This document shows positions 51,678-62,000 of a stretch of 64,000 bases of DNA, in pieces. The position numbers were made by a program, and so were the translations under genes. Source of the stretch: Synechococcales cyanobacterium CRU_2_2 (GTDB lineage Bacteria > Cyanobacteriota > Cyanobacteriia > PCC-9006 > JAAUQQ01); assembly GCA_012034805.1 (NCBI GenBank), contig JAAUOP010000006.1:1-64000 (forward strand), given 5' to 3'. Below the pieces are notes generated by a model. The model made no database searches. It saw only the letters and a program-made list of their open reading frames with translations, and had not been told where the DNA came from. Each line of letters begins with the position of its first letter. Within the stretch, counting starts at the first letter, position 1.

Positions 51678-52419
51678 CCGCTGCGGCGTCCGCTCGGTAG
51701 GAGTCGCGGCGATCGCAAAAGAATCCGTGCCCTGCACCCTGGTAGCGAAACACCCGGTGGTTCGAATCGTTCAATTGCAGCGCTTGCTCTACGGCATCCA
51801 CCTGCTCATTGGGAATCAGCGGATCCTCAGTCCCGAAGCAAGCATACAGCGTCCCTTGAATCTCTGGGGTACGCGCGATCGTCGGTTCGCCACCGCCCGG
51901 TGTCATCGTCGCGATACCGGCTCCATAAAACGAAGCGGTGACATGGAGGGCGGGCAAGGTCGCCGCGAGATAGGCGACATGGCCGCCAAAGCAAAAGCCG
52001 ATGCTGCCCAGGGCGGGTTTGCCGTTGGGCCGGTGTTTGAGCTGCTGGCCCCAGGTATTTTGGAGATAGGCGATCGCCGCTGCCAGGTCACTCAGCAGTT
52101 CTGCGGCTGTGGTCATGTCCTTATATTTTCGCCCTTCGGCTAGAGCCGCGTCGTCATAGCCGACGTCAAAGCCGGGGGCCGTACGTTGGTAGAGGGCGGG
52201 GGCGATCGCAAGATACCCCTCCGCTGCAATCCGCTCTGTCACGTCCCGAATGTGGGCATTTACCCCAAAGACTTCTTGGATAACGAGGATGCCGGGAAAA
52301 GGCCCATCGCCCTCGGGCTGGGCGAAGTAAGCCTCGATGCGCAAATCACCGTTGGGGATTTGGACGGTCGTAGTACGGACGGCCATGGAAAGAAAGCCAA
52401 TTAGGGGATTTCGACCCAC
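51637..52419 (-). CDS. Dienelactone hydrolase family protein
   Basis: GPFPGILVIQEVFGVNAHIRDVTERIAAEGYLAIAPALYQR; GSIGFCFGG; GAGHGFFCDRRDSY. Confidence 0.93.
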   Translation of the reverse strand: MGRNPLIGFLSMAVRTTTVQIPNGDLRIEAYFAQPEGDGPFPGILVIQEVFGVNAHIRDVTERIAAEGYLAIAPALYQRTAPGFDVGYDDAALAEGRKYKDMTTAAELLSDLAAAIAYLQNTWGQQLKHRPNGKPALGSIGFCFGGHVAYLAATLPALHVTASFYGAGIATMTPGGGEPTIARTPEIQGTLYACFGTEDPLIPNEQVDAVEQALQLNDSNHRVFRYQGAGHGFFCDRRDSYRADAAADAWEQVKALFEQL

Positions 52420-52499
52420 ACAGAATATCCCGACTCTACCCAGGCCGTAACCTCCAGGAGATAGTCGCCGCTCAAGAATTTCTCAGATACTGAATTTAG

Positions 52500-52630
52500 A
52501 CTTCTTGCGCAAATCAAGACCCTCACCCTAAATCTCTCTCTCGGCGGGGGAGAGTGACTTTGAAGTTGCTCCCATTCTGCCCTTTTGGGAGCAAGTGGTT
52601 GGGGCATGAGGGGGCTGTTTCTCCTCATGC
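52500..52630. repeat. Dispersed-repeat-like intergenic element (MITE/REP type)
   Basis: ACCCTCACCCTAAATCTCTCTCTCGGCGGGGGAGAG...GCTCCCATTCTGCCCTTTTGGGAGC...GGGGCATGAGGGGGC; resembles a widespread bacterial intergenic repeat (recalled). Confidence 0.45.
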
Positions 52631-52804
52631 AAGAGATCCATCAAGAGATCTCTTGAGTTCCAGTATTGATTGAATTCCAGAAGTTTTTCCAAAAGTTTTC
52701 CCAAAAGTTTTCAAGGATTTGTCAATAACCGTTGCCAAGCAAGGACAGGGGAGTCACCCTAAGGACGACCCTACCCCAGGCTCTCTAGAATCTTTCTCCC
52801 TCCC

Positions 52805-53788
52805 ATGGTCAAATTTCTCATTCAGCCAGACAGCGAAATTCCCGCGTCTAACCAGCTTTATAACCAGATCATGTTTGCGATCGCCTCCCGCAAATATCCG
52901 CCAGGACACAAGCTGCCCAGCACCCGGCAACTGGCGATGCAAACGGGGCTACACCGCAACACCATCAGCAAGGTCTATCGCCAGCTCGAAGACAATGGCC
53001 TGGTGGCGGCTCAGGCGGGGTCGGGCATCTATGTGCGCGAACAGGGCGAAGACCAAAGTGTCAGCCAGCGCACACCCTTGGTGGATCAATATCCCAAGGC
53101 CTATCAAGACATTCGACAATTGTTGGATGACCTGCTCAAACAGGGCTGCTCCCTGAGCGAAGCGCGGGATTTGTTTTTAGCGGAAATCGACTGGCGCTTG
53201 CGGTGTAGTGCGCGGGTGCTGGTCACGGTGCCCAACGAAGACCTGGGGGCCGGTCAGCTGATGGTGCAAGAGCTAGAGCGATCGTTCAATATTCCGATTC
53301 AGCTGGTGCCCCTCGAAGAGCTGGAGAAAATTCTCGAAAAAACCCGCTCGGGGACAGTGGTGACCAGCCGGTACTTTATGGGGACAGCCGAGGCGATCGC
53401 CTCTCCCAAAGCCGTGCGCGTTATCCCAGTGGATGTATACGACTACACCAGCGAAATTCAACTGCTGAGCCAGCTCAAACCGGGCACCTGCGTGGGCATT
53501 GTCAGCCTCAGTTCGGGGTTGCTGCGGGGAGCCGATGTGATGATTCGCAGTTTGATGGGGGAGCGGCTGCTGTTGATGAGTACCCAGCCCAGCGATAGCT
53601 ATAAGTTACGAGCGATCGCCCGCAGTGCGGCGTTGATTTTGTGCGATCGGGCCAGCGATGAAACCGTCAAAAAGGCCGTTTTTGCAGTCCAAGAAGACTT
53701 GATCCGCCACCCCAGGGTGGTGTGCTGCGAAAATTTTATCAGCACCGACTCCATCAATCTCCTGCGCCGCGAGCTAGGCTTAGACTAG
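52805..53788 (+). CDS. GntR family transcriptional regulator
   Basis: PASNQLYNQIMFAIASRKYPPGHKLPSTRQLAMQTGLHRNTISKVYRQLEDNGLVAAQAGSGIYV. Confidence 0.93.
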   Translation: MVKFLIQPDSEIPASNQLYNQIMFAIASRKYPPGHKLPSTRQLAMQTGLHRNTISKVYRQLEDNGLVAAQAGSGIYVREQGEDQSVSQRTPLVDQYPKAYQDIRQLLDDLLKQGCSLSEARDLFLAEIDWRLRCSARVLVTVPNEDLGAGQLMVQELERSFNIPIQLVPLEELEKILEKTRSGTVVTSRYFMGTAEAIASPKAVRVIPVDVYDYTSEIQLLSQLKPGTCVGIVSLSSGLLRGADVMIRSLMGERLLLMSTQPSDSYKLRAIARSAALILCDRASDETVKKAVFAVQEDLIRHPRVVCCENFISTDSINLLRRELGLD

Positions 53789-53833
53789 GGACGAACCAAC
53801 CTTCCTCCGGTTGTGGAGACACCGTTCGTCCCT
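53787..53833. repeat. Palindromic repeat AGGGACGAACCAACC...GTTCGTCCCT
   Basis: Same theme as 37593 and 55212. Confidence 0.5.
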
Positions 53834-53857
53834 AAGATTTTTATGAAGGGATGCCCA

Positions 53858-54610
53858 ATGCAGTTGACGTATTTTGGTGCCAATAGTTGGCTTCTAGAGT
53901 TTGAGCAGCTTCATATTTTGATTGACCCTTGGCTTGTCGGTCGCCTTTGCTTTGGCGGCCAGCGCTGGTTCTTCGAGGGCACTCACACCCTGCCGACGAC
54001 GATTCCCGATCGGATCGACTTGGTCTTGCTCGCCCAGGGCTTGCCTGACCACGCCCACCCGCCGACCCTGAAAAAGCTCGATCGCCAGTTGCCCGTGGTG
54101 GCCTCCCCCAGTGCAGCCAAGGTGGTTCAGGGCTTGGGCTACTCCACTGTCACTGTCCTTAGCCCCGGCCAAACCCATCGCGTCGCCGATGCGGTCGAAA
54201 TTCGCGCCACTGCCGGGGCACCAGTACCCCAAACCGAAAACGGGTATCTGATCACGGGGTTGCAAACCGGCAAAAAGCTTTACTACGAACCCCATGGGTT
54301 TAGCGATCGCACCCTCCCAACCTACGCCCCCATCGATGTTGTAATTGCTCCGGTGGTGGATTTGACCCTTCCCTTGGCAGGCGCGTTTGTCAAAGGCAAC
54401 CAAACCACCATCCAGCTACTCCAGGCTCTACAGGCGCGCTATGTGCTGCCAACAACGGCGGGAGAAGGGATTGAGTATGCGGGGATAATTGATCGGCTGC
54501 TGTCGGTGAAGGGTAGCCCGGAGCACTTTCGGCAACAGCTCCAGGCCGCGAATCTTCAAACCGAGTTGGTGGAAGCAAAACCCCAGCAGGCGATCGCATT
54601 AACCCTGTAA
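53858..54610 (+). CDS. MBL fold metallo-hydrolase-like protein
   Basis: MQLTYFGANSWLLEFEQLHILIDPWLVG...LVLLAQGLPDHAHPPTLKKL. Confidence 0.85.
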   Translation: MQLTYFGANSWLLEFEQLHILIDPWLVGRLCFGGQRWFFEGTHTLPTTIPDRIDLVLLAQGLPDHAHPPTLKKLDRQLPVVASPSAAKVVQGLGYSTVTVLSPGQTHRVADAVEIRATAGAPVPQTENGYLITGLQTGKKLYYEPHGFSDRTLPTYAPIDVVIAPVVDLTLPLAGAFVKGNQTTIQLLQALQARYVLPTTAGEGIEYAGIIDRLLSVKGSPEHFRQQLQAANLQTELVEAKPQQAIALTL

Positions 54611-54824
54611 GCCACCGCCGAAACTCCTTGGCTGGCGTTGAAATTCCTAGGCTGGCATAACGAAGGGAGCTATAACACGAATGACTGAGTGTTTTCACGC
54701 ATAAAGAGGGTAAAAACTGGGCGATCGCCACTGCAATCCTCCGTGAAAACTCGGCCTTGATCACCGTGAGGGTCACTAGACTCGAGGGATTTTAGATTTT
54801 TCTCGAAATATCCGGATGTTCAGA

Positions 54825-55070
54825 ACCCTTGAAGCATAAGGGTCAATCACCCCCTAGGGGTGACGACTCCCTCCGTAACGACCCCTCTAGGGCATTACCC
54901 AGATGCCATTCCCGGAAGGAATTATGCATAGTAGATACAGGTTCACGCGAAGGTTTCCGAAAGGGTCTTCACGTTCCAGGTGTTCCCCACGTGCACAAGG
55001 GGGAAGGAGCTGTAAGGGAGGTGGGAGTCTCTTGCAGCTTCGTAGCCTGGTTCGCGAAATCAGGTTTTCT
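54825..55070 (+). ncRNA. Candidate structured non-coding RNA ending in an intrinsic terminator
   Basis: Consecutive hairpins ACCCTT..AAGGGT, TCACCCC-CTA-GGGGTGA, TTCCCC..GGGGAA, AGCTGTAAG..CTTGCAGCT, then CCTGGTT-CGCGA-AATCAGG-TTTTCT; no convincing ORF. Confidence 0.45.
55046..55070 (+). terminator. Rho-independent terminator-like hairpin with T tail
   Basis: CCTGGTTCGCGAAATCAGG TTTTCT. Confidence 0.6.
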
Positions 55071-55107
55071 GTAGATTTTCGTATTCCAATAAATTTTATT
55101 TCGATAA

Positions 55108-55185
55108 GTTTTCATTCCAATTGATTTTCGTTTCGATAGATTTTCGTTTCGATAGATTTTCATTTCGATAGATTTTCATTTCGAT
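55108..55185. repeat. 16-bp AT-rich tandem repeat (GATTTTCGTTTCGATA) x about 4
   Basis: Direct reading. Confidence 0.88.
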
Positions 55186-55211
55186 CAAATCACCCGCACA
55201 CCGTTCACCCC

Positions 55212-55235
55212 GTAGGGACGAACCGCGTTCGTCCG
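55212..55235. repeat. Palindromic repeat GTAGGGACGAACCGCGTTCGTCC
   Basis: Direct reading. Confidence 0.55.
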
Positions 55236-55261
55236 GCTGTTCCGGCTGGTTTGGATTGCTT

Positions 55262-55325
55262 ACCGGTTCTCGAGGATTTACAGGTTCTCGAGGATTTACA
55301 GGTTCTCGAGGATTTACAGGTTCTC
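55262..55325. repeat. 18-bp tandem repeat (GGTTCTCGAGGATTTACA) x3 plus partial, running into the 3' end of the S9 peptidase gene
   Basis: Direct reading. Confidence 0.9.
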
Positions 55326-57350
55326 GATCGCCACCGGCTCCACTGCCTGAGCTAGCGCAAAGCCAAACACCTTGGCATAGAAAAACAGCTCGCCATCGAG
55401 CGATCGCTTAATACTCTCCGCCTGACGAAACCCGTGGTACTCCTCGGGAAAAGGAACATAGGCCACCGGCAACTGCTTCGCCTTCAACACTGCTACCATC
55501 TGCTCTGCTTGATTGGGCGGTACCACCTCATCCTTCAGGCCCTGGAAGAAAATAATCGGGCAGGAGAGGCAATCCGCGTGGTAAATCGGCGATCGCGCCT
55601 GATACAGCGCCTCACACTCGGGATAGGGCCCCACCAACCCATCCAAATAGCGCGCTTCAAACTTGTGCGTGTCGCTGGCTAGGGCCGTCAGGTCACTGAT
55701 ACCATAGCGACTCGCTCCCGCCTTGAAGACATCGTGGAAGGTCAGCGCACAAAGCGTTGTATAGCCTCCGGCGCTGCCGCCGTTAATGGTGAGGCGATCG
55801 CCATCCACATCGCCCCGCGCCACCAAATACTCCGCACCATGGACGCAATCTTCCACATCCACCACGCCCCACTGACCCCGCAACGCCTCCCGGTAGGCGC
55901 GGCCATAGCCCGTGCTACCGCGATAGTTGACATCTAGCACCGCAAACCCGCGACTTGTCCAGTATTGAATGCCCAAATTCATGCAACTGCGTGCCGCTGC
56001 CGTGGGGCCGCCGTGGCTTTTGACCAGCAGGGGCGGGCGTTCGTGGGGATTGTGACGGTGCGTCGCATAATCGGGGTGGGTCGGCGGATAGTAAATGCCG
56101 TGAGCCACCTGGCCATCGCTGGTGGGAAAGGTGATCTGCTCGGGAACCGAAAAATAGCCCGGATCCAAATCCAGCTGGCTCGAAGATTGGAGCGTCGTCA
56201 GCTTTCGGGTTGCCAAGTCGAGCTGCACCACCTCTGTCGGGCCCGTGGCGGAACCTGCAATAAATACGGCCCGCTCGGGAGAGGCCTGGATGTCACTGAT
56301 TTCGGTGTAGGGACTGGTGACTTTTTCGATCCTGCCGCTGCGCGTATCAACGAGGGCCAGGTACCAAAGGCCCCCCTGGGTGTAGGTACAGACAATTTGG
56401 TCTTCGCTGGCAAAGGCGTAAAGATCCATGCAGAATACCCAGTGGGGCAGGCCAAATTCTGCGTCGCCAAACTGCTGCCGAAACTCGGGATGGGCATCAC
56501 AGACCGCTTCGACGGTGCTGCCTGTCCAGCGGTGGAAGCGCCACCAGCCGGTACCGCGATCGCTCACAAAGTAAAGCTGTCCGCCCGGAGACCACTTAGG
56601 TTCTACCACTGCTTCTGCTGGCCCGCCCGCCACCTTGCGAATGCCCCCCAGCGAACCATCTGCCTGAAAGGTTCCGAGCCAAAGATCGGCACTATCCCAC
56701 GGCATCTGCGGATGATTCCAGCTGACCCAGGCCAGTTGCGTCCCATCGGGGCTGAGGCGCGGGCTGGCATAGAAATCATCACCGCTGACTAAGACGATGC
56801 CGCCGTTGGCATCGCCCTGGAGGGACACGGCCACGATGGCGTTGGTTGGCTCTGGGGGGAGCGACGCCGCAGTGCCGTTTTGATCGTTGGGCTCGACGCG
56901 ATGATCTTCTCGAACCCCAATCCAGCGATCGCGCCCTCGATCAATCTGACCATCCGCAAACCGCAGCGGTAGCTCCGGTGTGAGCGGCCAAGGCTCTTGC
57001 CCCGGAACCAGCCGATAGAGCCGCTGGTCATCATTATTCGAAAAATAAACCGTTTGTTGATGCACCACAAACGAGCCGCCCCCATACTCATGCACCCGAT
57101 TGCGCAGGCTAAAGGGTGCTGCATTCACCTCGTGCACCGACCCGTCGGCTTGCTGATGCATCAGCACCGTGCGACCGGCTTCGGCAGGTCGCATTTCTAG
57201 CCAGTAGGTATCGCGCCCTTCCAAGGCGGTTCCAATTAGGCTTACCGTATTTGCGACAATTAAATCTGCAGTAATGGGAGAATCCCAGGAACCGTAGGGA
57301 GCTGCGATCGCAGGGGTCATTCGATCTGTACGCTCAAGTAGAGTCTTCAT
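55314..57350 (-). CDS. S9 family (prolyl oligopeptidase-like) peptidase
   Basis: LLVKSHGGPTAAARSCMNLGIQYWTSRGFAVLDVNYRGSTGYGRAYREALRGQWGVVDVEDC; INGGSAGGYTTLCALTF. Confidence 0.95.
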   Translation of the reverse strand: MKTLLERTDRMTPAIAAPYGSWDSPITADLIVANTVSLIGTALEGRDTYWLEMRPAEAGRTVLMHQQADGSVHEVNAAPFSLRNRVHEYGGGSFVVHQQTVYFSNNDDQRLYRLVPGQEPWPLTPELPLRFADGQIDRGRDRWIGVREDHRVEPNDQNGTAASLPPEPTNAIVAVSLQGDANGGIVLVSGDDFYASPRLSPDGTQLAWVSWNHPQMPWDSADLWLGTFQADGSLGGIRKVAGGPAEAVVEPKWSPGGQLYFVSDRGTGWWRFHRWTGSTVEAVCDAHPEFRQQFGDAEFGLPHWVFCMDLYAFASEDQIVCTYTQGGLWYLALVDTRSGRIEKVTSPYTEISDIQASPERAVFIAGSATGPTEVVQLDLATRKLTTLQSSSQLDLDPGYFSVPEQITFPTSDGQVAHGIYYPPTHPDYATHRHNPHERPPLLVKSHGGPTAAARSCMNLGIQYWTSRGFAVLDVNYRGSTGYGRAYREALRGQWGVVDVEDCVHGAEYLVARGDVDGDRLTINGGSAGGYTTLCALTFHDVFKAGASRYGISDLTALASDTHKFEARYLDGLVGPYPECEALYQARSPIYHADCLSCPIIFFQGLKDEVVPPNQAEQMVAVLKAKQLPVAYVPFPEEYHGFRQAESIKRSLDGELFFYAKVFGFALAQAVEPVAIENL

Positions 57351-57655
57351 GCAGGCGCAGCTAACCGCTCTCGATGGACAGTAATGTCAGGTTCGAGGGT
57401 TGGTGCGATCGTGAGTGTGATCATATCAGGCGCTTCTTCTTCCGAATGCTCCTGTCGCTCAGCTCAGGGACCGTATAAACCCTAACCACCGACGGCCTCA
57501 ATATAGGACGAAGGGGTGAGAGCCGACAGGGGGCAAGATCCTGCCGCTCGATTGGGACTCCTCCCCCCCATCCACTGTCCTATCCTAGGAATGTGAGGCA
57601 ATTGGGAACTTGACAAGCTGCAACCTCTATGAACTGAATCTTTATACTCAAGGGA

Positions 57656-58528
57656 ATGCTATCACTCAATACAATGAATCCTGTTCTAAATGCCGCCCGC
57701 TCAAGCATCACGCTCTGGTCCGTTGCTCTTGCTGCACCAATTGTGGGCCTAGCTCTGCTGCCCCAGCCTGCCACGGCGAACAATCCCCGCATCACGCCAG
57801 CTTTAGCTCAAAATGTGGCCCAGGGGAATGCCAGCAATCGCCCGCTTCCCCGATTGGTCGATCTCGCTGTGCGTCGAGATGTGGCTCGCCGGAGCAATCA
57901 GGCCGTTGAGCAACTGCAAATTACTCGCTACACCTCGGATATTTGGCCCAATGGCTGTCTGGGGTTGGCGATCGCCACAGAAGTCTGCACCCAGAGCCGA
58001 GTCTCTGGCTGGCGCGTGCTCGTCAGCAGCCCCGGCAACAGCCAACCTTGGATCTACCGCACCAACGCCTCCGGTCGAATCCTACGCCTAGAATCAGCGC
58101 CGCCCAGCCTAGGGGCGACCGATAAAGACACCCCACCCCGAGAGGACGGTATCACTGGTGCAGCTAGCACTACCACCACCTCCCCCCTGCCCGAGGAAAT
58201 TCAGGCTCCCGCTGCCCAGCTGACTCCCCAGAACGGCCAAATTCGCATCACCCTGAGCAACCGCACCAACGCCGGACTGACCTACCAGGTCATTGGCGAC
58301 ACCATGCCGCGCAATCTCCCCGGTCAGGAGAGCGTGACCTTGCAATTTTTGGAGGTTCCGACCACGCTGACCTTTCGACGAGATGACGGTGGACTGTTGA
58401 ATGTCAGGCTGCAACCCCAATCGGAAGAACCCGCCGCGTTGGAGATTGTGCTCGAAGCCGTGCTGGACTTGGGGCGCGATCGCACCACCCTCACTGTTGA
58501 ACAAACCGGAGCGGTTTTCCTCAATTAG
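57656..58528 (+). CDS. Secreted hypothetical protein
   Basis: N-terminal hydrophobic signal ending PATAN; TSDIWPNGCLGLAIATEVCTQSRVSGWRVLVSS. Confidence 0.7.
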   Translation: MLSLNTMNPVLNAARSSITLWSVALAAPIVGLALLPQPATANNPRITPALAQNVAQGNASNRPLPRLVDLAVRRDVARRSNQAVEQLQITRYTSDIWPNGCLGLAIATEVCTQSRVSGWRVLVSSPGNSQPWIYRTNASGRILRLESAPPSLGATDKDTPPREDGITGAASTTTTSPLPEEIQAPAAQLTPQNGQIRITLSNRTNAGLTYQVIGDTMPRNLPGQESVTLQFLEVPTTLTFRRDDGGLLNVRLQPQSEEPAALEIVLEAVLDLGRDRTTLTVEQTGAVFLN

Positions 58529-58789
58529 GCCTGCCACTCAGGCCTGCCACTCAGGAATAACGCCACCCCTTGCGAAGAAAGGACTCGCCCTGACGGACAC
58601 CACCGTGCAACTCCTAGCACAGTTCTCCGAAATCGCAACATCCTAGTTTGTAGATCCCCAAGACCCTAAACACCAGACGCTAGACACCAGCAAGGACGGG
58701 GTGGCAACCGGCCTTCTCGTCTCCCCTAGCCCTCGTCGTTGCTTGGAGCAGTCGTTCTCAAACCCTCTTTTGTTCGTGAGTTATTTTCC

Positions 58790-58987
58790 ATGACCTTTTC
58801 TGATAGCCAGTCCCCTGTGAGAGACATCACTGAACAAATTTTGGCCACGCGACGCATCACCCGTGGCGATCAACAGCGTTTGATGGTGACCTTGCTCTCC
58901 AAAGACGCCCTTAGCTCCGAAGATCGAGCCATGATCGATCGCATCTTTGACCAGCTTCAGCGCGGTCTGCTGCATGTCGTTGACTGA
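58790..58987 (+). CDS. Small conserved-looking hypothetical protein (65 aa)
   Basis: MTFSDSQSPVRDITEQILATRRITRGDQQRLMVTLLSKDALSSEDRAMIDRIFDQLQRGLLHVVD. Confidence 0.65.
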   Translation: MTFSDSQSPVRDITEQILATRRITRGDQQRLMVTLLSKDALSSEDRAMIDRIFDQLQRGLLHVVD

Positions 58988-59097
58988 CCCCTCGAATCTC
59001 TTGCTATGCTGAAAATCTTGCCATTCGATAGGTCGGCTGCTAGTCTACATCAGCATCCTTGACAAACTGCCAAAGTAGACCCTCGTTGCTTGGTTAC

Positions 59098-60569
59098 ATG
59101 ACACAGCCCAACTTGCTCAACCTTGCCAAACAGGGGGACACCCGAGCCCTCACGAGTTTGCTCAATCGATCGCTTCAGCCCCGTGGCATCACGGCCAAGG
59201 CAACCAAGCGCGATGAGCAGCTTCATATTCTGCTGGAGGCACCCGAAATCCCCAGCAAGCTCGCCTCTGTGCGCTGTATCCAGCAGGGACTAGAAAAGCT
59301 AGAGTTGATCGACACTCCGGTCAACATCTATGGCCGTCAGCAGGGGCAAACCCAGATTGCCTGGCAGGAGTGTCTCACTGCCCCGATTCGGAGTACCTCT
59401 TTTGAAGATGGTTTCTTTGATGCCGAGCTATTGGCAGATGGCGATGCTCCAGAACCCACTGGCGGTGAGCCCACCCAGGTGTCGGAAGACTGGTCAGATC
59501 AAGCCACTGCGATCGAAGTGGTCGATCATCCCCTGCCTCCTGCCCCACCGCCGCCATCGATCTCACTTCAGGCACCAGCTCAGGCATTAGCCCAATCATC
59601 TGCCCAGTCATCGACCAGCTGGGATAACTTCGAACTCGATGCCGTCACCCCAAAAGCTGTTCCCAGTGCAGGATTTGAGCCTTCCCCTGTCAGCGCGGCT
59701 TGGGGCGCGGGCATGCCGGTCGATTACTCCCCTGAAGAAGCTGACCCGACTTTGATTGTCCCGGATGAAGGCGAGGACGAGATGGACTCAGCTCTTAATG
59801 ATGAGGATGCAGATAGCGAGATTTTGCTCTCCCTTTGGGACGATGCTAATTTAGATGACGATATCGAACTTTCTGGGGATGTTTCCGCCGATAACCTGTC
59901 CCTGTGGCAGGAGAGAGAAACCGCAGGCAGACTGGGTGCAGATCCCACCGTTTTATCCGACGAACCCATGTTGGTGGGTCAGGCAGCTGGTGCGAGGTCT
60001 CGGAAGCAATCCTCTTGCCTGCCGCTGTTGCTGCTAGGCTTGCTGGCCCTGTTGGGTGGTGTCGTCACTGCCGCTTATTTGAATGTGCCCTGGCTGGCGA
60101 AGGTGCCCGGTATTGGCCCGCTGCTTTCGCAAAACGTGCCACAAGATTCCGACAGCGTGGATTCGACTGAGGGAACAGTCGAATCTGGAAAGCATCCATC
60201 CCGCCCAAGGCGGTGGAGAGTACGTCGAGTAACCCTCCGCCGACCGAGGCTAGCCCTGGGACGAGTCCTGAAGCCGCTTCCCCGGACACCGCTCCTGCAA
60301 CGCCCCCGGCTCAACCGGTGGTGACATCTCCAGACACCACAGCCACCTCGGCTGACCCCTTCCGGGAGGCTGTGAACGCTGCCACCCAGGCTGCAAACCT
60401 CGCCCAAACCGCCGACTCCCCAGAGGCTTGGAGCCAAGTTGCAGACCTTTGGGACAGCGCCGTTAAGAACATGCAGGCGGTGCCCAGCGATCACCCCCGC
60501 TATGACGTGGCCCAGCAGAAAATTCCTGAATACCAGCGCTATCTTGACTATGCCCAGCAACAGTTGTAG
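59098..60569 (+). CDS. Hypothetical membrane protein, frameshifted at CCC 60204-60206
   Basis: ORF 59059-60324 (TM LPLLLLGLLALLGGVVTAAYLNVPWL) continues into ORF 60213-60569 (KAVESTSSNPPPTE...NAATQAANLAQTADSPEAWSQVADLWDSAVKNMQAVP) after one added base. Confidence 0.72.
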
Positions 60570-61246
60570 GTGTTGCAGGAAAATTTCAGCACTGAGCAGG
60601 GTTTTAGTGCTATCAGCTACAGACTGAGAGATGCTGCTGGGAAAAACAGCCGCCCTAAGGTTGCGGTTTTAGCAATCGATTTGAAAAGCTTATTTAAATA
60701 TTTGGTAAGGAACCCGATTGTCGCGACATTCCAGATGATTTTGGGGTTAGGGTGTACCCTGAGCTGTGTCAGCGTGCCCTACTGACTCAGTGCAAAGAAA
60801 AAATATACCCATACACCTGAACCTTTACCTTTGTCTCTCTATTTAGCGCTCAGCGACTTTCCGGTTTTGCCAGGTGCTCTGTAGAATCTACAAATATGAA
60901 GTTTATTGGGTTAGACATCTTGGCCTATTCTTAATCTCAGGTTCGAAGGGAGCATCTGTTCGCTAGACTGCTGCTCAGCTCAGATATATTTCTATATCAA
61001 CGATCTCTAAACGTTACGGGTCATTCCTTTAATCGGCAGTCATTCACAGCTCAGGTATTGCTTAGTCCTGTCCAGTTTTGGAGTAGGGCGGAGGGCCGAA
61101 TTTGGTTCGGCTGCTGGGATAGAGTCTTGAGGATTTATGCCTCATGCGATCGCTCCTCCCATGAGGGCGACTGCGCTGGCTGTTGACTGGTGGCGGTCTA
61201 AGCTTACGTCTACAGCGTCTTAGATTCGCGCCGAGCTCCAAACGAT

Positions 61247-61345
61247 TAACTTGAAACAGACAATTAATTTGAAACGGCTAACTTGAAACGGCTAACTTGA
61301 AACGGCTAACTTGAAACGGCTAACTTGAAACGGCTAACTTGAAAA
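61247..61345. repeat. 14-bp tandem repeat (GGCTAACTTGAAAC) x5 just upstream of the labA-like gene
   Basis: Direct reading. Confidence 0.93.
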
Positions 61346-61367
61346 ACTTCTTATATACAATTTCCCT

Positions 61368-61937
61368 GTGAGACCTGACAAACTTGCTCCGCTTAGACAA
61401 AAGCTCAATCGAGTATCAACGGAAGGGCGGCTGACGCGTCTGTCGATCTTTGTTGATGGCAACAATATGTTTTATGCCCAGCAAAAGAACGGCTGGTTCT
61501 TCGACCCTCGGCGGGTTCTGGAGTACTTTGCTCGCAATGCTGACACCGAGCTGATGAATGCCTTTTGGTATACGGGGATCAAAGACCCTCAGGATCAGCG
61601 TGGCTTTCGAGATGCGCTGATTAGTCTGGGGTATACAGTCCGCACCAAGATTTTGAAGGAATACTACGACGATATCTCGGGTCGATATTCCCAAAAGGCC
61701 AATTTGGATATTGAAATTGTCATCGACATGTTCAATACGGTGAACCAATATGATTCTGTGATTTTGTTCAGCGGTGATGGGGATTTTGAGCGTGCGATCG
61801 AACTCCTGCGCTCCAAGAATACTCACATTACCGTGGTTTCGACGGAGGGGATGATTGCGAGGGAGTTGCGCAATGTGACCGATCGCTACATTGATCTTAA
61901 CGATATTCGCAAGTTTATCGAGAAAAGTGACTACTAG
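61368..61937 (+). CDS. NYN domain protein, LabA/DUF88 family
   Basis: LSIFVDGNNMFYAQQKNGWFFDPRRVLEYF...KANLDIEIVIDMFNTVNQYDSVILFSGDGDFERAIELLRSKNTHITVVST. Confidence 0.92.
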   Translation: MRPDKLAPLRQKLNRVSTEGRLTRLSIFVDGNNMFYAQQKNGWFFDPRRVLEYFARNADTELMNAFWYTGIKDPQDQRGFRDALISLGYTVRTKILKEYYDDISGRYSQKANLDIEIVIDMFNTVNQYDSVILFSGDGDFERAIELLRSKNTHITVVSTEGMIARELRNVTDRYIDLNDIRKFIEKSDY

Positions 61938-62000
61938 GGCGTAGCTGTAGCCTGCCCATTCTCTGACCTGACCATTCTCTGCCGTAACGTCTGTTGGCCC

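Noticed and set aside
54825-55070. tmRNA, RNase P or group II intron fragment
   Set aside because: No tRNA-like ends, no RNase P core motifs, no domain V-like hairpin recognised; kept only as an unnamed RNA candidate.
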